Shown one piece after another: positions 42,027 through 50,472 of a stretch of DNA of 50,472 nt. Made by a program: the position numbers and the translations under genes. The notes under the pieces are model-generated. The model was given only the letters and a program-made list of their open reading frames with translations. It was not told the origin of the DNA and searched no databases. Positions within the stretch are counted from its first letter, which is position 1. Each line of letters opens with the position of its first letter. Location: assembly GCA_020793565.1 (NCBI GenBank), contig DQIP01000231.1, positions 1 through 50,472 on the forward strand, read 5' to 3'. Origin of the DNA: Candidatus Methanovorans sp. Lineage in GTDB: Archaea; Halobacteriota; Methanosarcinia; Methanosarcinales; Methanosarcinaceae.

Positions 42027-42165
42027 ACGAGAAAATCCTCGCTATGCTCGGATTTACTCGGACTACATAATTTTACAAATTATATACAACAAGAAAATCC
42101 TTCCTACGGTCGGATTTACTCGGACTACATAATTTTACAAATTATATACAACAAGAAAATCATTG
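42027..42165. repeat. Tandem array of hairpin repeat (two full 62-bp units plus a partial third)
   Basis: ACGAG/ACAAGAAAATCC...GGATTTACTCGGACTACATAATTTTACAAATTATATACA starting at 42027, 42089 and 42151. Confidence 0.85.
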
Positions 42166-44042
42166 ATTTTTCGATTTAATACCTCACTCAATACTTTGCC
42201 ATCAACCTTGCCCCGGAACTCTCCCATGACAACACCCATCAAAGGTCCTACTGCAGCCATGCCTTTTTCCTTAACAAAGTCCTGCCGGTCTTTGACAACA
42301 CCCTCTATAAACGTCTCGATCTGTGCAGTATCGATCCCAACAAGTCCCAGGCTGGAGATGGCATCTTCTGCACTCATGGACGGATCACCTGAAAATGCCC
42401 GCAATAACTTGCCAATTCCCTCTTTTGCCACACTACCACTGGAAACCAGATCGAATATGTGCATAAAATGTTTATACATTATACGCTCAACTGCCACACC
42501 ATCGCGTTTTAGTTCGGGAACTGTGCCGGTCAATGTACGAACTATCAGGGTAGCACTGACATTTGGATCATCTGCAAAACGTGCGATAAGATCCTCAAAC
42601 AATGGCAGGTCTCTTGAATATACGATCTTATCTGCGAATTCGTTATTTAAGCCAAACTCCTTTGTAAACCGCTTTGCCCGTTCCGTCAGGAGTTCTGGCA
42701 ACTCGATCGATCCAAAGTACTCAGCAGATATCTCAATCTGGGGTACGTCTGTTTCAGGATACATTCTTGCAGCACCGGGAAGTGGACGCATATATGCAGT
42801 GTTACCATCAGGAAGTGCGCGGCGCGTTTCCTCTGGCACAATTTCAAGTGATTCTTCTGCGCGTATGATAACAGCCTCCATCGCACCACGCGCACGTTTT
42901 TCCCTGTCAGCAACCATGACAACCGCATCTCCCTCATGCGCACCGACTGCATCGCGAAGTGACACAACTTCCTCTTTAGTTATGCCATAGTCCGGCAGTT
43001 CATCAGTATGGAATATGCCGCCAACACCAGATGTTTTTGCACGATCTGAAAATTCGGTTCCAAGCCGGCGTCCGGACTGGATCTCCCTGCCAATAAGTCC
43101 TTCAAATCCAGGAAGAAGCACTGCAAGCACCTTGCCGTTCTTTAGTGACTTTTTGATGACTTTTGATTGTGTATTTCCAAAAATACCCGTAACATCGAAT
43201 ATCTTATTGCACACGGATGCGCCCCTCCGGACAAGTTCACCCTTGATCACAAGGAGATTTGCTTGCCGCTCAACCTCATTTTCAACAATGGTCTCGATAA
43301 GGTCAAGTGCCTGCACACCTTTAACCTCAACGCGGGCACCTTTTGCTATGGAAATATTGACATCCTGCCTGATGGTACCAAGTCCACGTTTGACCTTACC
43401 TGTTGAGCGCAAAAGCATCCCGATCTGCTTCGCAGTCTCTTTTGCATGTGCAGGAGATATTATATCCGGCGCAGTCCCGATCTCGACAAGAGGAATTCCA
43501 AGGCGATCAAGTGAATAAAAAACCGAATCCCCGATTTCTTCGATCTTCTGGGCAGCCTCTTCTTCAAGGCACAGGACATCCACACCAACGTTACCTTCTG
43601 ATGTCCCAAGGTAGCCGCCATTGGCAAGGAATGCTGTTCTCTGGAACCCGGATGTGTTGGACCCATCAACCACGATCTTTCGCATCATGTGCAATTGGTC
43701 AACCGGGTGCATATTAAAAAGTTTAGTAATGGATAGTGCAATATCAAGGGCTTCCCTGTTCAACTCTCGCGGCGGCTCATCATCATTTTCAACAAGACAG
43801 GTTGTATCATACGCTTTGTAAACATACTTGCGTTTTACCTTTGTCTGCTCCAATGCCGCACGGTCAGTCTCGCCCATTTCGCTTGCTGTCGGGCGCAGGT
43901 ACCTGAAGAATTCAAAGTTCGACTCATCGGTGTTGCGTATCTTTGTTGGACATTTACAGAACATTTTCTCTTTTGAGTCCAATTGCTGGTGAATTTCAAG
44001 CCCGCACTTCAATCCAAGTTCAGCGTAGTCGAATTTTTTACT
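42135..44042 (-). CDS. gatE: Glutamyl-tRNA(Gln) amidotransferase subunit E
   Basis: [25 protein letters not shown], GatB-like core, AspRS-like insertion, YqeY tail. ORF opens at 44057. Confidence 0.95.
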   Translation of the reverse strand, partial: SKKFDYAELGLKCGLEIHQQLDSKEKMFCKCPTKIRNTDESNFEFFRYLRPTASEMGETDRAALEQTKVKRKYVYKAYDTTCLVENDDEPPRELNREALDIALSITKLFNMHPVDQLHMMRKIVVDGSNTSGFQRTAFLANGGYLGTSEGNVGVDVLCLEEEAAQKIEEIGDSVFYSLDRLGIPLVEIGTAPDIISPAHAKETAKQIGMLLRSTGKVKRGLGTIRQDVNISIAKGARVEVKGVQALDLIETIVENEVERQANLLVIKGELVRRGASVCNKIFDVTGIFGNTQSKVIKKSLKNGKVLAVLLPGFEGLIGREIQSGRRLGTEFSDRAKTSGVGGIFHTDELPDYGITKEEVVSLRDAVGAHEGDAVVMVADREKRARGAMEAVIIRAEESLEIVPEETRRALPDGNTAYMRPLPGAARMYPETDVPQIEISAEYFGSIELPELLTERAKRFTKEFGLNNEFADKIVYSRDLPLFEDLIARFADDPNVSATLIVRTLTGTVPELKRDGVAVERIMYKHFMHIFDLVSSGSVAKEGIGKLLRAFSGDPSMSAEDAISSLGLVGIDTAQIETFIEGVVKDRQDFVKEKGMAAVGPLMGVVMGEFRGKVDGKVLSEVLNRKINDFLVVYNL

Positions 44043-44261
44043 CATGGTATACCACATATAATTTGATTATATTTCATATTCATCACTCATTTAATGGTCT
44101 ATTCAACAGACTGCCTGCGCATGTATAAAGTTATTGATTTTAAGAATTTATGTATTTCAATTTTCGAGTAGTATAATAGTTTATAACTTTTTGTATCTGC
44201 AATGTGGTGAATCGTATAAACCTCTTGCCAACATTATTTAATTATTGGACAGTCACTGATA

Positions 44262-44335
44262 TACTACGAAAATATCCACCCTGCGGTCGGATTAACTTGA
44301 ACTACATAATCTCATGGATTATATACTACGTGAAA
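44262..44335 (+). repeat. Hairpin repeat unit plus partial
   Basis: ACTACGAAAATATCCACCCTGCGGTCGGATTAACTTGAACTACATAATCTCATGGATTATATACTACGTGAAAAT. Confidence 0.7.
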
Positions 44336-44489
44336 ATTTTGTCAGATTCATTATAAAATATAGATGTGAATACGACAATCAACCTTAAATAATTCATGAT
44401 ATACTCTCGTCCCAGAACGAATCAACAACTTTAAACAACTTAACACTTAATTTATAGATCGCTGTAATTTTGGAACAAGGGGTAGTAAA

Positions 44490-45017
44490 ATGATACGACT
44501 TAGCAGTCTGATGCCAAAAGCATTTTTGATGGGAATCGTGGAACTTGTGGACATGGTCGGTCCGGAAAAAACCGACAGGTGGATCCTGTCGATAGGTAAA
44601 AAATTGGGTGAGCGGGAAGGTCCGGGTATTGAAGGTGCCAGGGAAAATAGTATTAATTATATGCCCATCTGCCCATTTGCGAATGAACTGATCGAGTTTG
44701 TGGAAATAAGTGGAGAACGTCCACCCCAATTCATGGATATTATCAAACACACAAATAAAATGAGAGAGGAATCTGGCAGGGGTTGGGAATTTCCTGCGAT
44801 ATCGAATATATTTTGCATACTTCACAATAGTTACAGGAAGCAAAGGGCTGAGATGGCAGGCAGCAAAATGCTGCACCTTGGTTGCAGGTCACCGCTTACA
44901 AAAACGATCGTATACAATGACAAAGCAATAGAAAAAGCAGGTATGTCCAGGGACGATGTCGATAAGGTTTTGGAAAAATCCGTTTGTGTATTCAAGATAG
45001 AGGATCCCAAGGAGTGA
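44490..45017 (+). CDS. Conserved-looking hypothetical protein
   Basis: 175 aa, good start context, no recognised motif beyond a Cys/His content; near-contiguous with the following GH15-like gene. Confidence 0.55.
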   Translation: MIRLSSLMPKAFLMGIVELVDMVGPEKTDRWILSIGKKLGEREGPGIEGARENSINYMPICPFANELIEFVEISGERPPQFMDIIKHTNKMREESGRGWEFPAISNIFCILHNSYRKQRAEMAGSKMLHLGCRSPLTKTIVYNDKAIEKAGMSRDDVDKVLEKSVCVFKIEDPKE

Positions 45018-45022
45018 GTTAT

Positions 45023-46252
45023 TTGAATCAGATTGAAGCACTCAAATTATATGAAAACAGCGTCAAGATATTGAAAAATAACCAGCATGAAAATGGAGGT
45101 TTTTACGCAAGTCCTCCGGGTACAAGATATCCTTTTATTTATCCAAGGGATCACTCGATCGATATTCTGGGTGCAATTGCCGGAGGACTCATGGATGAAG
45201 CTAAGAAAGGACTGGACTTTATGCTCCATGCCCAAAAACCTTCAGGTGAGTTCTCGCAGCGGTATGATGTTGACGGGAATGATGCCAGTTATAAGGATCT
45301 GCAGATCGATGGTAATGGTTTGGTCATTTTTGCGCTTGGAAAGTATTTCGAAGCGACAGGTGGCTCATTTTTTGAAGAGATGGCGGATAAGGAGTTTGTG
45401 CTGAAACACTGGGACACAATAGAAAAGGCTGTTGAGTTTATACTTATAAATAAGAATGAAGAGGTTGACCTAATACACACTGTAAATAGCATCCATGAGT
45501 ATCCTGCATACGAACACGGATTTGAGATATATGCGAATTCAGCATGTTGTGCCGGAATTTTTGCTGCTGTTAAGATGGGACATGCTATTGATAAAGATGT
45601 GTCCAAATGGGAATCTGAAGCCGATACGATAAAAAATGCTATACTGACACGCATGTACAGCCCCAGAAGACGGTCTTTCATTAAATGCATTCGGGTAAAG
45701 GATAAAAGCAGCAACCCGATCGGATATGATGCTTTTGCCTCTGCTGTGATCGATGTTGATGCTGTGGAATATTCTCCTGCGTATTTTGGACTGATCAATG
45801 AACATGATGTTAAGAACCTGGCTACTGTCAAGAGGATACATGAACAACTCTGGGATAAGGAGATCGGTGGATTGAACCGTTATCCTGAACTGTGGGGCCG
45901 GAACAATGGCGGGTATGGTCCGTGGTGCCATTTTACGTGCCAGCTCGCAAACCACTATATTACAGTTGATAATCAGGATATGGCAGAGATGTATCTTGGC
46001 TGGGTGGTTGACATGGCACACAATTACCTGCTTCCGGAACACATTTCGACGATTGAGAGATTCGAGATGTGGCTGGAAGATTATAGCAACGCAAAGATAC
46101 TCAGGGACAGTAAATTGACGATGATCGAAAATACCCGCAACCATCCGAAATGGAAGGACGGCCTGGCATACGTGACAATTCCGCTCATCTGGCCGCATGC
46201 GGAATATATGAGAGCATATGTCAATTATATGGATAAGTTCCAATCGCAATAA
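45023..46252 (+). CDS. Glycoside hydrolase family 15-like (glucoamylase-like) protein
   Basis: NGGFYASPPGTRYPFIYPRDHSIDILGAIAGG, alpha/alpha-toroid pattern. Likely TTG start at 45023. Confidence 0.7.
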   Translation: MNQIEALKLYENSVKILKNNQHENGGFYASPPGTRYPFIYPRDHSIDILGAIAGGLMDEAKKGLDFMLHAQKPSGEFSQRYDVDGNDASYKDLQIDGNGLVIFALGKYFEATGGSFFEEMADKEFVLKHWDTIEKAVEFILINKNEEVDLIHTVNSIHEYPAYEHGFEIYANSACCAGIFAAVKMGHAIDKDVSKWESEADTIKNAILTRMYSPRRRSFIKCIRVKDKSSNPIGYDAFASAVIDVDAVEYSPAYFGLINEHDVKNLATVKRIHEQLWDKEIGGLNRYPELWGRNNGGYGPWCHFTCQLANHYITVDNQDMAEMYLGWVVDMAHNYLLPEHISTIERFEMWLEDYSNAKILRDSKLTMIENTRNHPKWKDGLAYVTIPLIWPHAEYMRAYVNYMDKFQSQ

Positions 46253-46278
46253 AGAGATACAGTAATAGAAAAAGATGA

Positions 46279-46299
46279 TGCACGCAAAATGCGTGCATT
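46279..46299. terminator. Hairpin between convergent GH15-like and trpB2 genes
   Basis: ATGCACGCA-AAA-TGCGTGCAT, perfect 9-bp stem. Confidence 0.55.
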
Positions 46300-46310
46300 G
46301 GATATATTAT

Positions 46311-47615
46311 TTATTCGTTACTCAGTTCTTTGTTGAAGTACTTGTCATACGATGCCATGTCAAAGTGTCCATGACCGCTCAGGCCAAAGAGAATTGTCTT
46401 TTCTTCCCCTGTTTGTTTGCATTTGAGTGCATATTCGATCGTGGATTTTATGGCATGTGCTGATTCAGGTGCAGGCACTATTCCTTCACTTCTTGCAAAG
46501 GTTACTGCTGCATCAAATACTTCTATCTGGTGATATGATTCAGCACTGATGAATCCGTCAGCATAGAGGTTACTGATTATTGGTGATTCACCGTGATACC
46601 TGAGTCCTCCTGCATGTATTGCCGGTGGGATAAATGAATGTCCGAGTGTGTACATTTTAAGCAGTGGTGTCATTTCTGCGGTGTCACCAAAGTCATATTC
46701 GAATTTACCTTTTGTAAGTGTAGGGCATGCTGATGGCTCGACTGCTATTATTTCCGCATTGTGTTTCCCATCGATTTTATCTTTTATGTATGGGAAACTC
46801 AATCCTGCAAGGTTACTTCCGCCGCCGCAGCAGCCAATGACCACATCAGGATATTCATTAACTTTTTCAAGTTGCAACTGTGCTTCAAGACCTATGACCG
46901 TCTGGTGCATCATAACATGGTTCAGTACACTACCAAGTGAGTATTTTGTGTTTTCATTGAGTGCAGCATCCTCGATCGCTTCACTGATCGCAATTCCAAG
47001 ACTTCCGGATGTGTCAGGGAACTCTTCACGGATCTTTCTTCCAAACTGGGTATCGGGACTTGGTGATGGTACTACTGTCGCACCCCACAGGTTGATGAGT
47101 GATTTGCGGTATGGTTTCTGCTCAAAACTTGAACGTACCATGTAGACCTTACACTCCATGTCAAAGTAGTTACATGCAAGTGAAAGTGCGCTTCCCCACT
47201 GTCCTGCACCTGTTTCGGTGGTGATCCTCTCAACACCTTCTTTCATGTTATAGTATGCCTGTGCAATGGATGTGTTTGGCTTGTGGCTGCCAGCCGGGCT
47301 TACACCTTCATGTTTATAATATATCTTTGCCGGTGTGCCGAGTATCTTTTCAAGCCTGTGTGCCCGATAGACAGGTGAGGGTCTCCATAACCTGTAGATG
47401 TCCCTTATCTCATCAGGGATGTCAATGTAACGCTCAGAGGACATTTCCTGTTCGATCAATGCCTGCGGGAAAAGAGGTGCCAGTTCATCGGGACTGATCG
47501 GCTCATTGGTAGCAGGATTTAGTGGCGGTTCAAGCGGCGTTGGCAGGTCCGCTACTATATTGTACCATTTTTTTGGCATTTCATTTTCATCAAGTATGAT
47601 CTTTGTGGATTCCAT
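46311..47615 (-). CDS. trpB2: Tryptophan synthase beta chain, TrpB2 type
   Basis: [58 protein letters not shown]; 434 aa length typical of TrpB2. Confidence 0.92.
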   Translation of the reverse strand: MESTKIILDENEMPKKWYNIVADLPTPLEPPLNPATNEPISPDELAPLFPQALIEQEMSSERYIDIPDEIRDIYRLWRPSPVYRAHRLEKILGTPAKIYYKHEGVSPAGSHKPNTSIAQAYYNMKEGVERITTETGAGQWGSALSLACNYFDMECKVYMVRSSFEQKPYRKSLINLWGATVVPSPSPDTQFGRKIREEFPDTSGSLGIAISEAIEDAALNENTKYSLGSVLNHVMMHQTVIGLEAQLQLEKVNEYPDVVIGCCGGGSNLAGLSFPYIKDKIDGKHNAEIIAVEPSACPTLTKGKFEYDFGDTAEMTPLLKMYTLGHSFIPPAIHAGGLRYHGESPIISNLYADGFISAESYHQIEVFDAAVTFARSEGIVPAPESAHAIKSTIEYALKCKQTGEEKTILFGLSGHGHFDMASYDKYFNKELSNE

Positions 47616-48048
47616 TTCTCAAGCCTCTTTATTGTGAATAGAATTAAAATATACTATTTGCTCAATTTAATCTTATAAAGCCTTTTTCTTTGGATATGCT
47701 TTTAGGTAAAAGTCGGATTATATATCTCTCTACACATGAGATTTTTCACACAAAACCGTGAATGCCAAAACTATATCTTTTATGAGTCATATAATAATGT
47801 TTACTTATTTGGGTGTTGATTAAATTGTTGAGATGTTTATTGACGGACAAGATTAAAAATCGCAAAGATGAGATGTCATATACAGGCCTTGGACTTAAGT
47901 CCGGGGTATAGTGACTGCAGAGGAGGGGGAATTTTTGCTCGGTTAAATTATTATCAATCCAAAACAATTTCTTCAAATCCAAAAATTAAGCGCATGAATC
48001 ATTTAAATTGCAATATTATTTAATCTGTTAATTTATAGGTATTATAAT

Positions 48049-48849
48049 ATGGAAGTTTTAGAAATAATTACTTATTTAGGTGGCTGGGCCGTATTAACAG
48101 TAGGTATCTCAGTATTTGTGGGAAAATTTTTTGCAGAAAGAATGGCTGATAAATTGAAAATTAAATGGAGTGGAGAACAAGAGGAAAAATTAGAACAATT
48201 ACGTGCTGAAATTACTCGTGAACACTCTATTTTTACAGCAATTTTAAATTCATATTCATCCAGTCATCAATTTTCCCAATCAGACAGAATTAAAGCTGTT
48301 CAAACACTGTGGGACAATATATTAAAAACAAGGAATTTAGGAAGTTTTCCCTCATTCTTTTTTGATGTATTATTAGAAAGCGAATACAATACAATTGATA
48401 AAAAGAATCCGGTTATGATTAAACTCAATTCTCTTTCATTTGAGAAAATCGTTGAAGAAATAGGCCCGATTATTGAAAGTGTTGAAAATTTCAGGCCATT
48501 TCTGGGGGAGCATCTTTGGAGTTTATTTAAAATATACACAATTTTAGTTAGTCGCGTTTCAATTTTATTGATAGAAGGAAGAAAAAATAATGATATTAAA
48601 TCTTGGCATAAAGATGAGTATATTCAATCCATTCTTAATGAAATTTTTGATGAAAAAGAAATGCATTCCATTACTTCGGGAATAATGGGTTCTTTCAAAG
48701 TAGCAACAGAATTATTAGAACAAAAAATATTATTTGAAATTTTAAAAATAATCTCTGGAGAATTAGCTGCTGAAAGCAATTTATCAAAAGCAAAAAAGTT
48801 ACAGGAATTAATTGGACAAGAGAAAAATTACAACAATTTGACAAAATAA
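48049..48849 (+). CDS. Hypothetical protein with single N-terminal transmembrane helix
   Basis: 266 aa; IITYLGGWAVLTVGISVFVGKFFAERMADKLK. Confidence 0.6.
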   Translation: MEVLEIITYLGGWAVLTVGISVFVGKFFAERMADKLKIKWSGEQEEKLEQLRAEITREHSIFTAILNSYSSSHQFSQSDRIKAVQTLWDNILKTRNLGSFPSFFFDVLLESEYNTIDKKNPVMIKLNSLSFEKIVEEIGPIIESVENFRPFLGEHLWSLFKIYTILVSRVSILLIEGRKNNDIKSWHKDEYIQSILNEIFDEKEMHSITSGIMGSFKVATELLEQKILFEILKIISGELAAESNLSKAKKLQELIGQEKNYNNLTK

Positions 48850-48963
48850 TTTTAATTGTATTAGCATTATATTTATGCGTTCAATTTCTGCCCTCCTTTA
48901 AATCACAATCTTGCACCTTAATTAAAATAATAAGACTGTGTAAACCGGCATTAATGTAAAAAA

Positions 48964-49023
48964 CATGAGCATCAACTGGGATGCCTCGGATTTTGCGAAG
49001 CAATCCGAGGTCGTTGACTCATG
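48964..49023. other. 60-nt composite hairpin, possible structured RNA or DNA element
   Basis: Outer CATGAGcATCAAC / GTTGAcTCATG; inner CCTCGGATT / AATCCGAGG. Confidence 0.5.
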
Positions 49024-49181
49024 CTCGTTCTTGCGCATCCGTTGAAATATTTTGAACCAGAAAAACAATTTTGTATAAAACAATAAGAGGAGGAAGTGGA
49101 TTTGTATCTGATTATTGAGATTAGATAGATAGGTATATACGTAATATCTAATAATACGTTAAGCTAACACAGAGGGATGAT

Positions 49182-49895
49182 ATGCCAGACAATTTTTTAA
49201 AGCAAGTAATATTAAGGTTGGACTTTCTAAGTGAAATAGACCGTTCTCAGCAGGTATTGGAGGACATAACGAAAGATGTTTCAGATATTCTTCCAGAGTT
49301 CGAAACTCGAGATATAGTATCTGTAGAAATGACTATTGATCAAGCTCAAAAAACCACAAAGGAAAGGCGGTATAAATCATTTTCATTTCGCAATAATACC
49401 ACAAATAACTCATTGGTTTTGGAACCAAGTGCAATTATTTTTGACCTCAAGGAATATAATAATTATGAAGAGTTCAAAAGGCTTGTACAAAAAGTAATTC
49501 AAAATTTGGGAGAGCAGACCCAATCTATAAAAGTATCGAAGATAGGACTTCGTTATATAAATCAGATAATTATTAAAGAAGGGAGTCCATTTGATTGGAC
49601 TAATCTTATTAAGGAACCACTTATTTGTAGTCTTAATTTCATCGAAAATCGAAGTGAACTATCAAGGTCTGTTGGGGTCATAGAATTAAATAAATCTGAT
49701 TATCATGTCCGATTCCAGTATGGGTGGTTTAATAGCGAGTATCCAAATCCAATAGCAAAGAAGGAATTTGTACTCGATTATGATTGTTATTCAGATGATG
49801 AAATTGACATTTCGTCCATCATTAGTCAAATTCGTATACTCCATGATGAAATTAAAAACTTATATGAGCAGAGCACTTATACAGAGAACTTATAA
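49182..49895 (+). CDS. TIGR04255 family protein
   Basis: 237 aa; ILRLDFLSEID...NNSLVLEPSAIIFDLKEYNNYEEFKRLVQKVI...SKIGLRYINQIII. Confidence 0.7.
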   Translation: MPDNFLKQVILRLDFLSEIDRSQQVLEDITKDVSDILPEFETRDIVSVEMTIDQAQKTTKERRYKSFSFRNNTTNNSLVLEPSAIIFDLKEYNNYEEFKRLVQKVIQNLGEQTQSIKVSKIGLRYINQIIIKEGSPFDWTNLIKEPLICSLNFIENRSELSRSVGVIELNKSDYHVRFQYGWFNSEYPNPIAKKEFVLDYDCYSDDEIDISSIISQIRILHDEIKNLYEQSTYTENL

Positions 49896-49906
49896 GAATA
49901 TTGGAG

Positions 49907-50083
49907 ATGAAAAGAATGTCTTATAACAAAATCGGTGATTACTTTGGCGAGGCAAGAACGTTTGCACCAATGACCAAAAAAAAAGAAGAGGCGTATCCTT
50001 TCAATATAGATATTGATTTTGAAAAATATGAGAGGACGAAAGTAAAAAGAACGGTTTTGGGATATGCCTCTAAGCAAGATTGA
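49907..50083 (+). CDS. Small hypothetical protein
   Basis: 58 aa MKRMSYNKIGDYFGEARTFAPMTKKKEEAYPFNIDIDFEKYERTKVKRTVLGYASKQD, directly after the TIGR04255-like gene. Confidence 0.5.
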   Translation: MKRMSYNKIGDYFGEARTFAPMTKKKEEAYPFNIDIDFEKYERTKVKRTVLGYASKQD

Positions 50084-50472
50084 TTTAATGTACGTTACGC
50101 ATACTTCGAAACGAATCTGCCAAGGAGATATACTTCGAGATATAGATGCTATTGATTGGGATGTGGAATATAAAATTACTAAGATAACTCTGCCGTATGC
50201 CATCGTAATGACTCAAGATTGCGATCTTGAATGGGATTCAACAACAGGTCGGAACCAGCCGCTGAAAAACATGATAAATATCTACAAAACGTTTTGGTAT
50301 GCCCTGCTTACAATGCAGAAACATTCAAGAAAGGTGATCACTTGAAAGGTGAACCCAATGAATTGGAAGGTGAACCCAATGAATTGAAAATGAACACATG
50401 GGGTGGCAAAGATTATAATAAGATAAAACAACAAAACAATGCAAGATTCCATTATTTAGAACAAAATGAAGC
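50064..50472 (+). pseudogene. Hypothetical protein, apparent single-base frameshift, runs off window end
   Basis: Frame 1 KIDLMYVTHTSKRICQGDILRDIDAIDW...YAIVMTQDCDLEWD...QPLK continues in another frame as KKHDKYLQNVLVCPAYNAETFKKGDHLKGEPNELEGEPNELKMNTWGGKDYNKIKQQNNARFHYLEQNE. Confidence 0.6.

Noticed and set aside
42027-42165. Possible CRISPR array (regular 62-63 bp repeats)
   Set aside because: The whole period is repeat with no variable spacers, units occur singly at many loci in both orientations, and no cas genes are present.
42163-42990. 275-aa plus-strand ORF and the neighbouring ORF 43015-43518
   Set aside because: Antisense of gatE; Ser/Arg-rich shadow translation.
45289-46249. Minus-strand ORFs of 180 and 236 aa
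   Set aside because: Antisense of the GH15-like gene.
1-50472. tRNA or rRNA genes
   Set aside because: No cloverleaf with a GGTTCRAATC-type T arm or rRNA-like segment was recognised by eye; a tRNAscan run would be decisive.

Overview
The window looks like a chromosome segment from a methanogenic or methanotrophic euryarchaeon, probably Methanosarcinales or ANME-2-like. This rests on the apparent methanogenesis marker protein 9, the F420 reductase (Fno), the AfpA/DmrX-type archaeal flavoprotein, GatE, TrpB2 and RIO2. Housekeeping genes include argC, fno, gdhA, uvrA, rio2, a beta-CASP MBL protein, topA, argG, gatE and trpB2. They are separated by unusually long, repeat-rich intergenic DNA. Accessory regions are: a group II intron 3' end at the left edge; IS630 remnants; a three-gene DUF2589-like operon; a two-component/hybrid kinase cassette whose last gene ends inside an IS630 remnant; an IS graveyard (MULE-like, IS630 orfA, IS4-like, intact ISAzo13-like); a coupled MutS-like/DUF4130/radical-SAM locus; two tandem DUF1670 genes; and a TIGR04255-like locus at the right edge. 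The strongest unexplained signals are: (1) the DUF1670 pair is bracketed by two nested pairs of near-perfect inverted repeats, so it may be an undescribed mobile element; (2) a dispersed 62-63 bp two-hairpin repeat with compensatory stem changes, for which an internal comparison of an empty and a filled site shows a net 63 bp insertion; (3) the DUF2589-like operon. All calls were made by eye from the sequence. No database search or folding program was run.
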